Positions 35,315-44,983 of a DNA stretch of 64,000 bases are shown here, piece by piece. Position numbers and translations under genes: made by a program. Numbering within the stretch: the stretch's first letter is position 1; every line of letters begins with the position of its first letter. Under the pieces are notes generated by a model. That model saw only the letters and a program-made list of their open reading frames with translations. It ran no database searches and was not told where the DNA came from. Source of the stretch: Bacillus subtilis. GTDB taxonomy: Bacteria; Pseudomonadota; Alphaproteobacteria; Rhizobiales; Rhizobiaceae. The stretch lies in NCBI GenBank assembly GCA_021733665.1, contig JAHREI010000003.1, positions 248,001-312,000 on the forward strand, in the 5' to 3' direction.

Positions 35315-36934
35315 ATGCTTGGACCAACTGCACATACAGATCAATTTACGCGCAAGAATTTGCCGCCGGAGGAGCTCTGGCCGGAGCTTTCATCGGGCGC
35401 GATCAGCTATCCGGAATGGCTTAACGCCGGATACGAACTTTGCGATGCCATGGTGGGAAAAGGCTTCGGCGATCATACTGCCCTTATCGGTAATGGTCGC
35501 CGTAGGACTTATAAGGAACTTGCAGACTGGAGCAATCGCATTGCCCATGTTCTGGTTGAGGATTACGGGCTGGAGCCGGGCAATCGCGTTCTCATCCGTT
35601 CGGCTAATAATCCCGCAATGGTTGCCTGCTGGCTGGCCGCGACAAAAGCCGGCGCTGTGGTTGTCAATTCAATGCCGATGCTGCGGGCTTATGAACTGGG
35701 GCAGATTGTCAATAAAGCGGAAATTTCCATTGCCCTTTGCGATACACGTTTGATGGAAGATATGGAGATTTGTGCGGCTGAAAGCGCCTATCTCAAGCAT
35801 GTTATCAGTTTTGACGGCAGCGCTAATCATGATGCGGAACTTGACCGGCTGGCACTGAACAAGCCTGTGCGTTTTGAAGCGGTTAAAACCGGCCGTGATG
35901 ATGTGGCATTGCTTGGTTTTACGTCCGGTACAACCGGTGAGCCCAAAGCCACCATGCATTTTCACCGTGATCTGCTGCTGATTGCCGATACCTATGCCAA
36001 GGAAGTGCTGAATGTGCAGCCGGATGATATTTTTGTCGGTTCGCCACCTTTAGCCTTTACGTTTGGTCTTGGCGGTTTAGCGATTTTTCCTCTCCGTTTT
36101 GGTGCAGCTGCGGCTCTGCTGGAGCAGGCAACACCGCCTAAAATGGTGGAGCTGATTGAAACATATAAAGCAACAATCAGCTTTACCGCGCCGACCGCCT
36201 ATCGGGTGATGTTGCAGGCGATGAATGAAGGCGCAGATTTGTCGTCATTACGTATTGCTGTTTCTGCCGGTGAGACCTTACCGGCTCCGGTTTACAGCGC
36301 ATGGATGGAAAAGACCGGAAAGCCAATGCTCGACGGAATTGGCGCGACGGAGATGTTGCATATCTTCATCAGCAATCGTCTTGGCGATTCCGCGCCGGGT
36401 CAGACCGGCAAACCGGTAACCGGCTATGAAGCCAAAATCGTTGACGAGAATATGCAGGAAGTGCCGCGCGGTCAGATCGGGCGACTGGCCGTACGAGGTC
36501 CTACCGGCTGTCGTTATATGGCCGATGAGCGCCAGAAGATCTATGTGCGCGATGGCTGGAATTTGACCGGTGACAGTTTCATGCAGGATGAGGACGGCTA
36601 TTTCCATTTTGCTGCCCGTGCCGACGATATGATTATTTCCTCCGGCTACAATATTGCGGGGCCTGAGGTTGAGGCGGCTCTGCTTGTACATCCGGATGTG
36701 CGTGAATGCGCGGTTATCGGTGTGGCCGATGAAGAGCGTGGCCAGATTGTCGAGGCACATGTCATCCTGCGCGATGGTGTGGAGCCATCAGCTGAAATGG
36801 CTAAAGCCCTGCAAGAACATGTGAAAAGCATTATCGCGCCCTACAAATATCCGCGTTCGGTACGCTTCATTCAGGATTTGCCGAAGACGGTCACAGGCAA
36901 AATTCAGCGCTTTATGCTGCGGCAGAGTGCCTGA
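35315..36934 (+). CDS. 2-aminobenzoate (or benzoate)-CoA ligase
   Basis: 539 residues, ANL superfamily. P-loop TSGTTGEPK (about 208-216), LAFTFGLGG substrate pocket, DGIGATEMLHIF adenylate motif and TGKIQR catalytic Lys near the C-terminus are those of benzoate-CoA ligases. It activates an aromatic acid to its CoA thioester using ATP. The next gene, a 2-aminobenzoyl-CoA monooxygenase/reductase type fusion, points to anthranilate as substrate. Start ATG 35315 follows GGGGAA by seven bases. Confidence 0.92.
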   Translation: MLGPTAHTDQFTRKNLPPEELWPELSSGAISYPEWLNAGYELCDAMVGKGFGDHTALIGNGRRRTYKELADWSNRIAHVLVEDYGLEPGNRVLIRSANNPAMVACWLAATKAGAVVVNSMPMLRAYELGQIVNKAEISIALCDTRLMEDMEICAAESAYLKHVISFDGSANHDAELDRLALNKPVRFEAVKTGRDDVALLGFTSGTTGEPKATMHFHRDLLLIADTYAKEVLNVQPDDIFVGSPPLAFTFGLGGLAIFPLRFGAAAALLEQATPPKMVELIETYKATISFTAPTAYRVMLQAMNEGADLSSLRIAVSAGETLPAPVYSAWMEKTGKPMLDGIGATEMLHIFISNRLGDSAPGQTGKPVTGYEAKIVDENMQEVPRGQIGRLAVRGPTGCRYMADERQKIYVRDGWNLTGDSFMQDEDGYFHFAARADDMIISSGYNIAGPEVEAALLVHPDVRECAVIGVADEERGQIVEAHVILRDGVEPSAEMAKALQEHVKSIIAPYKYPRSVRFIQDLPKTVTGKIQRFMLRQSA

Positions 36935-36992
36935 AGGAAATGACCATGATTGACGCCGTTACAGTTCGGTCAGACAAAGGGAGATACTAAAG

Positions 36993-39314
36993 ATGCGTAT
37001 CGTTTGTATTGGTGGTGGTCCGGCCGGACTTTACTTCGCTCTCCTGATGAAGAAAAAACATCCGGAACATCAGATCAGGGTTGTGGAACGCAATAAGCCC
37101 TATGACACATTCGGCTGGGGTGTGGTGTTCTCGGACGCAACCATGGATTCCATGAAAATCTGGGATGAGGCAAGTGCCGCAGAAATTCAGGATGCCTTCA
37201 ACCATTGGGACGATATTGAGGTGCTGTTCAAAGGCACGCGCCAGCGTACCAGTGGGCATGGTTTTGTCGGTATCGGCCGCAAAAAGCTTTTGAACATTCT
37301 GCAAAAGCGCTGCGAAGAACTGGGCGTTGAACTGGTTTTTGAAACCGATGTCGATGCGGATACACAATATCCGGATGCAGATTTGATTATCGCTTCCGAT
37401 GGTCTGAATTCCAAAATCCGTAACCGTTATGCCGATATTTTTGAACCGGATATGGTGGTGCGACCAAACCGTTATATCTGGCTGGGTACAGATAAATTAT
37501 TTGATGCCTTCACCTTTGATTTTCGCAAGACAGATCATGGTTGGTTTCAGGCGCATATTTATAAATTCGATGACAAAACATCGACATTCATCATTGAAAC
37601 AACTGAAGAAGCCTATGAAAAACATGGTCTGGGCGATATGTCCCAGCAGCAGTCGATAGATTTCTGTCAGTGTCTGTTCTCGGAAGTGCTGGAAGGCGCG
37701 CCGCTGATGACCAATGCAAGGCATCTGCGCGGTTCGGCATGGCTGAACTTCAATCGTCTGATCTGCGGGAAATGGAGCCATTATAACGGCAATTCCCATG
37801 TGGTATTGATGGGCGATGCGGCGCATACGGCGCATTTTGCGATCGGTTCCGGTACCAAACTGGCGATTGATGATGCCATTGAACTGACCCGTCAGTTCCA
37901 GCTGCATGGCCATGATAAGAGCAATATTCCGGCAGCGCTGGAAACCTACGAAGAAATCCGCCGCGTTGACGTGGCACGCATTCAGAACGCTGCTCGCAAT
38001 GCCATGGAATGGTTTGAAGTGGTCGGGCATCGTTATGCCGATACGCTGGAACCGGAACAATTTATGTATTCCATGCTGACCCGCTCGCAGCGTATCAGCC
38101 ATGAAAATCTGCGTCTGCGTGATAAAAACTGGCTTGAAGGCTATGAGAAATGGTTTGCGAAAAAATCCGGTCTGCCGGTTAATACCAATACCGGCACCCG
38201 CCATACTCCACCGATGTTTACGCCTTATCGTCTGCGTGATGTAACACTGCCTAACCGCATCGTCATGTCACCTATGGCAATGTATTCGGCGCAGGATGGA
38301 TTGATCAATGATTTCCATATGGTGCATCTGGGGGCGCGTGCCCTTGGCGGTGCCGGACTGGTTTTCGCAGAGATGACCTGTGTGTCTCCTGATGGCCGTA
38401 TTACCCCCAACTGCCTTGGTCTGTGGAATGAAGAACAGGCGGTCGGCTGGAAGCGGCTGGTGGATTTTGTGCATCAGAATTCTGACGCCAAAGTGGGTAT
38501 CCAGCTTGGTCATGCGGGACGTAAAGGAGCGACCAAACCGGCATGGGAAGGCATTGACCAGCCGGTGAGTGATGATCAGAGCTGGCCGTTACTTTCCGCA
38601 TCAGCTGCCCCTTATCTGGTTAATAGCCAGACACCAAAAGCAGTCGACCGTGCGGATATGGATCGCGTGCTGGCTGATTTTGTCCGCTCTACGGAACTGG
38701 CGGTAACCACTGGTGCAGACTGGTTGGAATTGCACTGCGCCCATGGCTATCTGCTCTCCAGCTTCCTGTCACCGCTGACCAATCAACGCACTGATGAATA
38801 TGGCGGCAGTCATGAAAATCGTGCCCGTTATCCGCTGGAAGTGTTCCGCGCAATCCGTGCCGTCTGGCCGGAAGACAAGCCGATTTCCGTGCGTCTCTCC
38901 TGTCATGATTGGGCAGAGGGCGGTAATACACCGGATGACGCAGCGATTTTTGCGCAGATGTTTAAAGATGCCGGTGCCGATCTGATCGACTGCTCCTCCG
39001 GACAGGTCGTGAAGCATGAAAAGCCGGTCTATGGCCGCCTGTTCCAGACCCCGTTCTCGGACAAAATCCGCAATGAGGTGAATATTCCGACCATTGCCGT
39101 TGGCGCGATTTCGGAAGCCGATCATGCCAATTCGATCATTTCGGCAGGGCGTGCGGATTTATGCGCAGTCGCCCGCCCGCATCTGGCAGATGCAGCCTGG
39201 GTATTGCATGAGGCTGCCAAAATCGGCCTGACCAATGTGGCTTGGCCGAAGCAATATTACTCCGGCAAAACACAATATGAGACGAATTTAAGCCGTGCGG
39301 CACAGGCAAAGTGA
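36993..39314 (+). CDS. 2-aminobenzoyl-CoA monooxygenase/reductase (fused flavoenzyme)
   Basis: 773 residues. The N-terminal FAD monooxygenase domain (GGGPAGLYFALLM at residues 5-17; GDAAHTAHFAIGSGTKLAIDD near 270) is followed from about residue 403 by an Old Yellow Enzyme-type FMN reductase (FTPYRLRDVTLPNRIVMSPM... HLGARALGGAGLVFAEMT... HCAHGYLLSSFLSP). This two-domain layout is that of the Azoarcus evansii enzyme, which hydroxylates and reduces 2-aminobenzoyl-CoA to 2-amino-5-oxocyclohex-1-enecarboxyl-CoA, and of salicylyl-CoA 5-hydroxylases. The cluster around it favours the anthranilate route. Start ATG 36993 follows GGGAG. Confidence 0.93.
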   Translation: MRIVCIGGGPAGLYFALLMKKKHPEHQIRVVERNKPYDTFGWGVVFSDATMDSMKIWDEASAAEIQDAFNHWDDIEVLFKGTRQRTSGHGFVGIGRKKLLNILQKRCEELGVELVFETDVDADTQYPDADLIIASDGLNSKIRNRYADIFEPDMVVRPNRYIWLGTDKLFDAFTFDFRKTDHGWFQAHIYKFDDKTSTFIIETTEEAYEKHGLGDMSQQQSIDFCQCLFSEVLEGAPLMTNARHLRGSAWLNFNRLICGKWSHYNGNSHVVLMGDAAHTAHFAIGSGTKLAIDDAIELTRQFQLHGHDKSNIPAALETYEEIRRVDVARIQNAARNAMEWFEVVGHRYADTLEPEQFMYSMLTRSQRISHENLRLRDKNWLEGYEKWFAKKSGLPVNTNTGTRHTPPMFTPYRLRDVTLPNRIVMSPMAMYSAQDGLINDFHMVHLGARALGGAGLVFAEMTCVSPDGRITPNCLGLWNEEQAVGWKRLVDFVHQNSDAKVGIQLGHAGRKGATKPAWEGIDQPVSDDQSWPLLSASAAPYLVNSQTPKAVDRADMDRVLADFVRSTELAVTTGADWLELHCAHGYLLSSFLSPLTNQRTDEYGGSHENRARYPLEVFRAIRAVWPEDKPISVRLSCHDWAEGGNTPDDAAIFAQMFKDAGADLIDCSSGQVVKHEKPVYGRLFQTPFSDKIRNEVNIPTIAVGAISEADHANSIISAGRADLCAVARPHLADAAWVLHEAAKIGLTNVAWPKQYYSGKTQYETNLSRAAQAK

Positions 39315-39327
39315 AGTGAGACAATCT

Positions 39328-40128
39328 ATGAATGACACGCAATTTACGGGCAAACATATCCTGATTACCGGTGCCGGCAGCGGCATCGGAGCGGCTATTG
39401 CCCGTGAATTTGTTGCTAAAGGCGGTAATGTTACGCTGGCAGGCAGACGGCACGAGCCTTTGGTGGTCCTGGCAGCAGAACTTGATCAGGCAGCAGGGCG
39501 TAAAGCCTGCCATGTTGCCGGTGGTTTTGATGTGACGGATATACAGGCAATTCGTAACGGTCTGCAAACGGCACAAGCCTGTTTGGGTGCGGTTTCAATT
39601 CTCGTCAATAATGCCGGAGAAGCACCTTCTGCTCCGTTTGAAAAGACCACTGAGGAAATGTGGGCGCGGGTGATTTCTGTTGATCTGACTGGTGTTTTTC
39701 AGGTCACGCAGGCGGTTTTACCTGATGTCAAAGCCGCTGAGGGGCATGGCCGGATTATCAATATTGCTTCAACGGCGGGGCTGACAGGCTATGCCTATGT
39801 CTCTGCCTATTGTGCCGCAAAACACGGTGTTGTCGGCCTCACACGCGCTTTGGCGCTGGAACTGGCGACCAAGGGCGTGACGGTCAATGCTGTTTGCCCT
39901 GGTTTCACGGATACGCCGATTATCCGCGATGCCATTGCGCAGATCATGGAGAAAACCGGCCGCAGTGAAGAGGAAGCGCTAGCGCATTTCGTGCAGAGCA
40001 ACCCGCAGAAGCGGCTGATCCGGCCTGAGGAAGTGGCACATACAGTATTATGGCTGGCATCATCGGATGCCGCCTCCATCAACGGACAGGCAATTGCGGT
40101 TGCCGGTGGCGAGGTATTGGCAGGATGA
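39328..40128 (+). CDS. SDR-family dehydrogenase
   Basis: 266 residues. NAD(P) motif TGAGSGIG (about 13-20), NNAGEAPS, and catalytic Ser/Tyr/Lys in [11 protein letters not shown]. Start ATG 39328; 39295 is in frame but overlaps the preceding gene without a ribosome site. It lies 13 bp after the monooxygenase and overlaps the next gene as ATGA. In this cluster it may reduce or oxidise the ring carbonyl/hydroxyl of a CoA-bound intermediate. Confidence 0.9.
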   Translation: MNDTQFTGKHILITGAGSGIGAAIAREFVAKGGNVTLAGRRHEPLVVLAAELDQAAGRKACHVAGGFDVTDIQAIRNGLQTAQACLGAVSILVNNAGEAPSAPFEKTTEEMWARVISVDLTGVFQVTQAVLPDVKAAEGHGRIINIASTAGLTGYAYVSAYCAAKHGVVGLTRALALELATKGVTVNAVCPGFTDTPIIRDAIAQIMEKTGRSEEEALAHFVQSNPQKRLIRPEEVAHTVLWLASSDAASINGQAIAVAGGEVLAG

Positions 40129-40976
40129 GTGAACAGACCATCAGCATGAACAGTCATTTGAAAGCGTTCAAAACCTATCAGGCGCGGCATTTTCTCTGGG
40201 AAGTGAGCGAAAACGGACGAGTGGCAACACTCACACTGAACCGCCCTGACCGTAAAAATCCGCTGACTTTTGAAAGCTATGCCGAGCTGCGCGATTTGTT
40301 TCAGAATCTGACCTATGCCTCAGATATCCGGACAGTCGTGCTGACAGGTGCGGGCGGTAATTTCTCTTCCGGCGGTGATGTATTCGAAATTATTGAACCG
40401 CTGACTAAAATGCCGATGCCGGAATTGCTGGCTTTTACCCGCATGACCGGCGATGTGGTTAAAGCCATGCGCAAATGTCCGCAGCCGATTATCGCGGCTG
40501 TTGACGGTATTTGCGCCGGAGCAGGTGCAATTCTGGCAATGGCATCCGATCTGCGCCTTGCAACACCGGAAGCCAAAACTGCTTTCTTGTTTACCCGTGT
40601 AGGTCTTGCCGGTGCGGATATGGGAGCTTGCGGAATATTGCCACGGATTATTGGGCAGGGGCGTGCCGCAGAGCTGCTCTTTACCGGCCGATTTATGGGA
40701 GCCGAAGAAGGCAAAGACTGGGGCTTTTACAATCATTTGCATTCGCAGGAAAATCTACTCGGTGAGGCGCAGAAACTTGCCGCAACGCTCGCTGATGGCC
40801 CGTATTTTGCTCATGGGATTACCAAGACCATGATGCGTCAGGAATGGGCGATGGGCATTGAGGAAATGATTGAATCGGAAGCACAGGCACAGGCTATTTG
40901 CATGGCAACACAGGATTTCCGTCGTGCTTTTGAAGCTTTTGCAGCGAAACGTCGTCCTGAATTTGAGGGGAACTGA
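40125..40976 (+). CDS. Enoyl-CoA hydratase/isomerase family protein
   Basis: 283 residues of crotonase fold: oxyanion-hole motif [15 protein letters not shown] near residue 80, [21 protein letters not shown] near 127. Glu residues of typical hydratases are not both obvious (segment [19 protein letters not shown]), so it may be an isomerase or ring-cleaving hydrolase rather than a hydratase. Start ATG 40125 overlaps the SDR stop. It would act on the alicyclic CoA intermediates of the pathway. Confidence 0.88.
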   Translation: MSEQTISMNSHLKAFKTYQARHFLWEVSENGRVATLTLNRPDRKNPLTFESYAELRDLFQNLTYASDIRTVVLTGAGGNFSSGGDVFEIIEPLTKMPMPELLAFTRMTGDVVKAMRKCPQPIIAAVDGICAGAGAILAMASDLRLATPEAKTAFLFTRVGLAGADMGACGILPRIIGQGRAAELLFTGRFMGAEEGKDWGFYNHLHSQENLLGEAQKLAATLADGPYFAHGITKTMMRQEWAMGIEEMIESEAQAQAICMATQDFRRAFEAFAAKRRPEFEGN

Positions 40977-40977
40977 G

Positions 40978-42156
40978 ATGACAGCCAGCCCTTGCCGATC
41001 TGCCCCCGTTTTGGAGCATCTGGAACTGCCGTTTTTTGAGCCGCAGCAGCATGAGTTTGTGCAGAAGTTGAATGCCTTTGCGGCTTCCGGTGTTTTGCAG
41101 ACAATTGATCACAGCGATACCGATGCTGCTTGCCGACAGCTGGTAAAACTACTCGGACAAGCCGGATTGCTCACAGCGGTGACCGGCGACAACGGCCGGA
41201 CAGAGATTGACTCACGTTCTGTTTGTCTGGCGCGTGAAACACTGGCATGGCATGATGGTCTGGCTGATTTTGCTTTTGCCATGCAAGGGCTTGGCACCGG
41301 AGCGATTGGTCTTGCCGGATCAGATGAGTTGAAGCAACAGGTGCTGCCAAAGGTGACATCCGGCGAGTGGCTGGCGGCTTTTGCACTGTCTGAAAAAGAT
41401 GCCGGTTCGGATGTTGGCGCCATGCAATGCGCTGCGATCCGCGACGGTGATGATTATATCCTTAATGGTGAGAAAACGTGGATTTCCAACGGCGGTATCG
41501 CCGATGTTTATACGGTCTTTGCCCGCAGTGGTGAGGCCGCAGGCACCCGCGGCATTTCGGCTTTTGTTGTCTATGCCACGGATCCCGGCTTTTCGATTGC
41601 CGAGCGTATTGATGTGATCGCACCGCATCCTTTGGCAACAATCCGTTTTGAAAATTGTCGTATTCCGGCTTCCCGTCGTTTAGGTGCAGGCGGTGAGGGC
41701 TTCAAAATCGCCATGCGCACGCTGGATATTTTCCGCGCATCGGTGGCCGCTGCCGCTCTGGGCTTTGCCCGCAGGGCATTGGATGAAGCGTTGCATCATG
41801 CCTGCAACCGGCAAATGTTTGGCTCGGCATTGAGTGATCTGCAATTAACGCAGGCACTTCTCGGCGAGATGGCAACGGAACTGGATGCCGCAACGCTGCT
41901 GACTTATCGTGCTGCATGGCGCCGCGATGTGCAAAAATTGCCGACAACCATGCAAGCGGCTATGGCGAAAATGACGGCCACGGAATCCGCGCAGATGATC
42001 ATTGACCGTGCTCTGCAAATGTTTGGCGGACGAGGTGTCAAAAGTGGTGAGATTACCGAAAAGCTCTATCGTGAAATTCGCGCGCTGCGGATTTATGAAG
42101 GGGCAACGGAAGTTCAGAAGCTCATAATCGCCCGCGAATTGCTGAAATCAATGTAA
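40978..42156 (+). CDS. Acyl-CoA dehydrogenase
   Basis: 392 residues, three-domain ACAD fold: LSEKDAGSDVGAMQ and WISNGG FAD/substrate motifs in the first half, QMFGGRGVK near 350, and RIYEGATEVQKLIIARELL at the C-terminus with the base-bearing helix. It introduces a double bond into an acyl-CoA with electrons passing to ETF. The start ATG 40978 lies one base after the previous stop behind GAGGGG; longer frames upstream overlap the hydratase. Confidence 0.92.
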   Translation: MTASPCRSAPVLEHLELPFFEPQQHEFVQKLNAFAASGVLQTIDHSDTDAACRQLVKLLGQAGLLTAVTGDNGRTEIDSRSVCLARETLAWHDGLADFAFAMQGLGTGAIGLAGSDELKQQVLPKVTSGEWLAAFALSEKDAGSDVGAMQCAAIRDGDDYILNGEKTWISNGGIADVYTVFARSGEAAGTRGISAFVVYATDPGFSIAERIDVIAPHPLATIRFENCRIPASRRLGAGGEGFKIAMRTLDIFRASVAAAALGFARRALDEALHHACNRQMFGSALSDLQLTQALLGEMATELDAATLLTYRAAWRRDVQKLPTTMQAAMAKMTATESAQMIIDRALQMFGGRGVKSGEITEKLYREIRALRIYEGATEVQKLIIARELLKSM

Positions 42157-42165
42157 GGGCAGATC

Positions 42166-42582
42166 ATGGTATTTCGCACAACCAGACCTTTGCGTTTTGG
42201 CGATTGTGATCCTTCGGGTATCGCTTATTTTCCGTCCTATCTGAATATTCTGATCGGCGTGCTGGAGGACTTCTTTGCCTCGATTGGTGCAGACTGGAAA
42301 ACACTTAACCAGCAAAGGCAGATTGCAACGCCGACCGTGCGCCTTGATTTGACTTTTGTGAAGCCCGGTTTTCATGCAGACCAATTGGAATTTACGCTCA
42401 AAGTTATGGCTGTAGGCGGCAGTTCATTGTCACTTGAGCATGAAATTCACGCCAACGGCGATTTATTATGGTCGGCAAAACACAAAATTGTCGCCACTTC
42501 TATGACCACTCATAAAGCCTGCGCATGGCCTGACGATATTCGCGCTGCGCTCTCAAATCATCTGGAGACACAGAATGCATAA
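42166..42582 (+). CDS. Hotdog-fold acyl-CoA thioesterase (4HBT type)
   Basis: 138 residues. FGDCDPSGIAYFPSY near the N-terminus is the 4-hydroxybenzoyl-CoA thioesterase motif with the catalytic Asp. It may release CoA from dead-end aromatic thioesters or from a pathway intermediate. It overlaps the RidA-family gene by 8 bp. Confidence 0.88.
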   Translation: MVFRTTRPLRFGDCDPSGIAYFPSYLNILIGVLEDFFASIGADWKTLNQQRQIATPTVRLDLTFVKPGFHADQLEFTLKVMAVGGSSLSLEHEIHANGDLLWSAKHKIVATSMTTHKACAWPDDIRAALSNHLETQNA

Positions 42583-42970
42583 GATTTTACAACCGGATAA
42601 CTGGGTTGCGCCGATTGGCTATTCGAATGGTATTTCCGCCCGTGGCCGTACAATTTTTGTCGGCGGACAGATCGGCTGGAACGAACAATGCGAGTTCGAA
42701 ACCGATGATTTCGTCGAACAGGTACGCCAGACGCTCAAGAACATTGTCGCCATTCTGGCCGTCGACGGGGCAGGGCCTGAACACATCACTACGATGACAT
42801 GGTACTTCACCGATAAGCAGGAATATAAATCCAATATGCGTGGTCTCGGACAGGCCTATCGCGATGTGATCGGCAAGCATTTTCCGGCAATGGCGGCAAT
42901 GCAGGTGGCGGGACTGATTGAAGACCGTGCCAAAATTGAAATTCAGGTTACAGCTGTCGTGCCGGACTGA
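42575..42970 (+). CDS. RidA/YjgF-family protein lacking the catalytic Arg
   Basis: 131 residues, full RidA fold. The position aligned with E. coli RidA Arg105 (PARSCVEV) reads PAMAAMQV here, Met106, so it belongs to the Rid groups without the canonical imine-deaminase Arg. It lies in the 2-aminobenzoyl-CoA cluster where an enamine must lose ammonia; 2-aminomuconate deaminase AmnD is a Rid relative, so a deaminase role is plausible though not proven. Confidence 0.88.
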   Translation: MHKILQPDNWVAPIGYSNGISARGRTIFVGGQIGWNEQCEFETDDFVEQVRQTLKNIVAILAVDGAGPEHITTMTWYFTDKQEYKSNMRGLGQAYRDVIGKHFPAMAAMQVAGLIEDRAKIEIQVTAVVPD

Positions 42971-42981
42971 CGGGAGTGAAC

Positions 42982-44982
42982 ATGCCTGCCAGTTCTGAAA
43001 CAAAGATCATTCATTTTTCAGATGCCGTTTCGGGGTTTGTTGATCATGGCCTGTTGCATGTCACGATCAGCAATCCGCCGGTCAATGCGCTTTCAGCCGC
43101 TATTCGTGAGGGGCTGATGCAGGCAATGGATATGGTCGAGACCTATAGTGTTGTTCACGGGCTGATCATTCGCGGTGAGGGGAAATTCTTCGCAGCGGGG
43201 GCGGATATTCGGGAGTTTGATCTGCCACCGTCAGAGCCGACATTGCCACAGGTCACTGCACGGATAGAAACATTAGCAAAACCGGTTGTTGCAGCGATTA
43301 ATAGCCCTGCGCTGGGTGGCGGCTGTGAAATTGTGCTGGCTTGCCATTACCGGATCGCTTCAGAGACTGCAAAGTTTGGTCTGCCGGAAGTAAAGCTGGG
43401 GCTTGTGCCAGGCGCGGGCGGAACTCAACGGCTGCCACGTTTGACAGGGCTCACTGCTGCTCTGGATATGATTGGTACAGGACGCACGATTTCAGCGCAG
43501 GAAGCATTGAAGAATGGTCTGATTGATGAGGTCGCAGCTCCGGAAAACTTAATGTCTGCAGCGCAAAATGCTGTGGAAAAGCTGATTGGCACAGAGCTGC
43601 GCCGCACATTGGATTTATCTGTAGAACCGGAGAATACAGAGCAAACCGCAGCAAAAATTCTGGGTAAAGCGCGTGGTCGTGTTGCGCCATCAGAAGTACT
43701 CCGTCTGGTTTTGCTCTCTGCAACATTGCCAGCGCAACAAGCTTTGGCCGAGGAGCGGGCAACCTTCCTGCGCTTGCGCGAAAGTGATGAAGCCCGTGCT
43801 TTACGTTATGTGTTTTTCGCTGAACGCGATGCCGGAAAACAGGGTGCTGACAGCACAGTTGAAACCCGAAAAGTGACAACCATCGGCATAGCAGGCACCG
43901 GCCTGATGGGCTCCGGTATCGCAGTCTGTGCTTTAGCCGGTGGCTATCAGGTGATTGGTTATGAGCAAAGCGAAGAGGCTGTGCTTGCCGGATATCAACG
44001 CATTGCTGCCTTGCTGGATAAGCAATTCCAAATGGGGCGCCTGAGTGAACAGGCGCTTCAGCAACAAAAGACTAATCTCCGCGTCAGTGCGGATATTGCA
44101 GATTTATCAGCTGCGGATTTGGTGATTGAAGCCGTTTTTGATGATCTGACAGTTAAATCTGAGCTATTTGTCAAGCTGGACAAAGTGTTGCGCCCTGATG
44201 CGATTGTGGCGACCAATACCAGCTATCTCAACCCTGATGAGCTGGCTCTACAGATCAGCCATCCGTCGCGGGTTGTGGGGATGCATTTCTTTTCGCCAGC
44301 CCATATTATGCGGCTGCTTGAGATTGTGAATTGTGCGCAAACGGCACCGGATGTTTTAGCCACAACCGTTTCTGTGGCTAAAAAACTCAACAAGCTGGGC
44401 ATTGTTTGCGGCGTTTGTGAAGGGTTCATCGGTAACCGGATTTTCTCGGCCTATCGTCGCGAAGCAGAATTTATGCTGGAGCAGGGCGCTCTGCCGCACG
44501 AGATTGATGCGGCGCTGGAAGACTACGGTTTCGCGATGGGATTATTCGCGGTCTATGACATGGCCGGGTTGGAAATCGCCTGGGCAAAACGTAAACGGCA
44601 GGCGGCAACACGTTCTCCTGATGAGCCTTATTCTCCGATTGCCGACCGGCTTTGTGAGGCAGGCCGGTTCGGTCAAAAAAGCGGTAAAGGCTGGTATCAA
44701 TATCAAGATGGCAAACGCCAGATCGATCCTGAGGTTACGACATTGATTGAAACCGTGCGACTTGAAAAAAACATTCAGGCACGCAGCTTTACGTCAGAGC
44801 AAATTATCAATCAGCTTTTGCAGGTTATGGCCGATGAAGGCACGCAATTGCTTCAGGAAGGCATTGCTGCATCGCCAAGTGATATCGATCTGGTGCTGAT
44901 CAACGGTTACGGCTTTCCCGCCCATAAAGGCGGGCCGATGTTTGTCGCTTCACAGAGCAAAACAAAAACGACGGGAAAATAG
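42982..44982 (+). CDS. Fused enoyl-CoA hydratase / 3-hydroxyacyl-CoA dehydrogenase
   Basis: 666 residues, FadB-like. Hydratase domain: GGGCE and PEVKLGL carry both catalytic Glu, at about 112 and 135. The dehydrogenase begins near residue 300 with IGIAGTGLMGSGIAV and continues through VVGMHFFSPAHIMRLLEIV and FIGNRIFSAY to the C-terminal domain. Start ATG 42982 follows GGGAG; an upstream GTG (42976) is possible. It carries out hydration and oxidation steps on the ring-opened dicarboxyl-CoA chain. Confidence 0.92.
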   Translation: MPASSETKIIHFSDAVSGFVDHGLLHVTISNPPVNALSAAIREGLMQAMDMVETYSVVHGLIIRGEGKFFAAGADIREFDLPPSEPTLPQVTARIETLAKPVVAAINSPALGGGCEIVLACHYRIASETAKFGLPEVKLGLVPGAGGTQRLPRLTGLTAALDMIGTGRTISAQEALKNGLIDEVAAPENLMSAAQNAVEKLIGTELRRTLDLSVEPENTEQTAAKILGKARGRVAPSEVLRLVLLSATLPAQQALAEERATFLRLRESDEARALRYVFFAERDAGKQGADSTVETRKVTTIGIAGTGLMGSGIAVCALAGGYQVIGYEQSEEAVLAGYQRIAALLDKQFQMGRLSEQALQQQKTNLRVSADIADLSAADLVIEAVFDDLTVKSELFVKLDKVLRPDAIVATNTSYLNPDELALQISHPSRVVGMHFFSPAHIMRLLEIVNCAQTAPDVLATTVSVAKKLNKLGIVCGVCEGFIGNRIFSAYRREAEFMLEQGALPHEIDAALEDYGFAMGLFAVYDMAGLEIAWAKRKRQAATRSPDEPYSPIADRLCEAGRFGQKSGKGWYQYQDGKRQIDPEVTTLIETVRLEKNIQARSFTSEQIINQLLQVMADEGTQLLQEGIAASPSDIDLVLINGYGFPAHKGGPMFVASQSKTKTTGK

Positions 44983-44983
44983 T

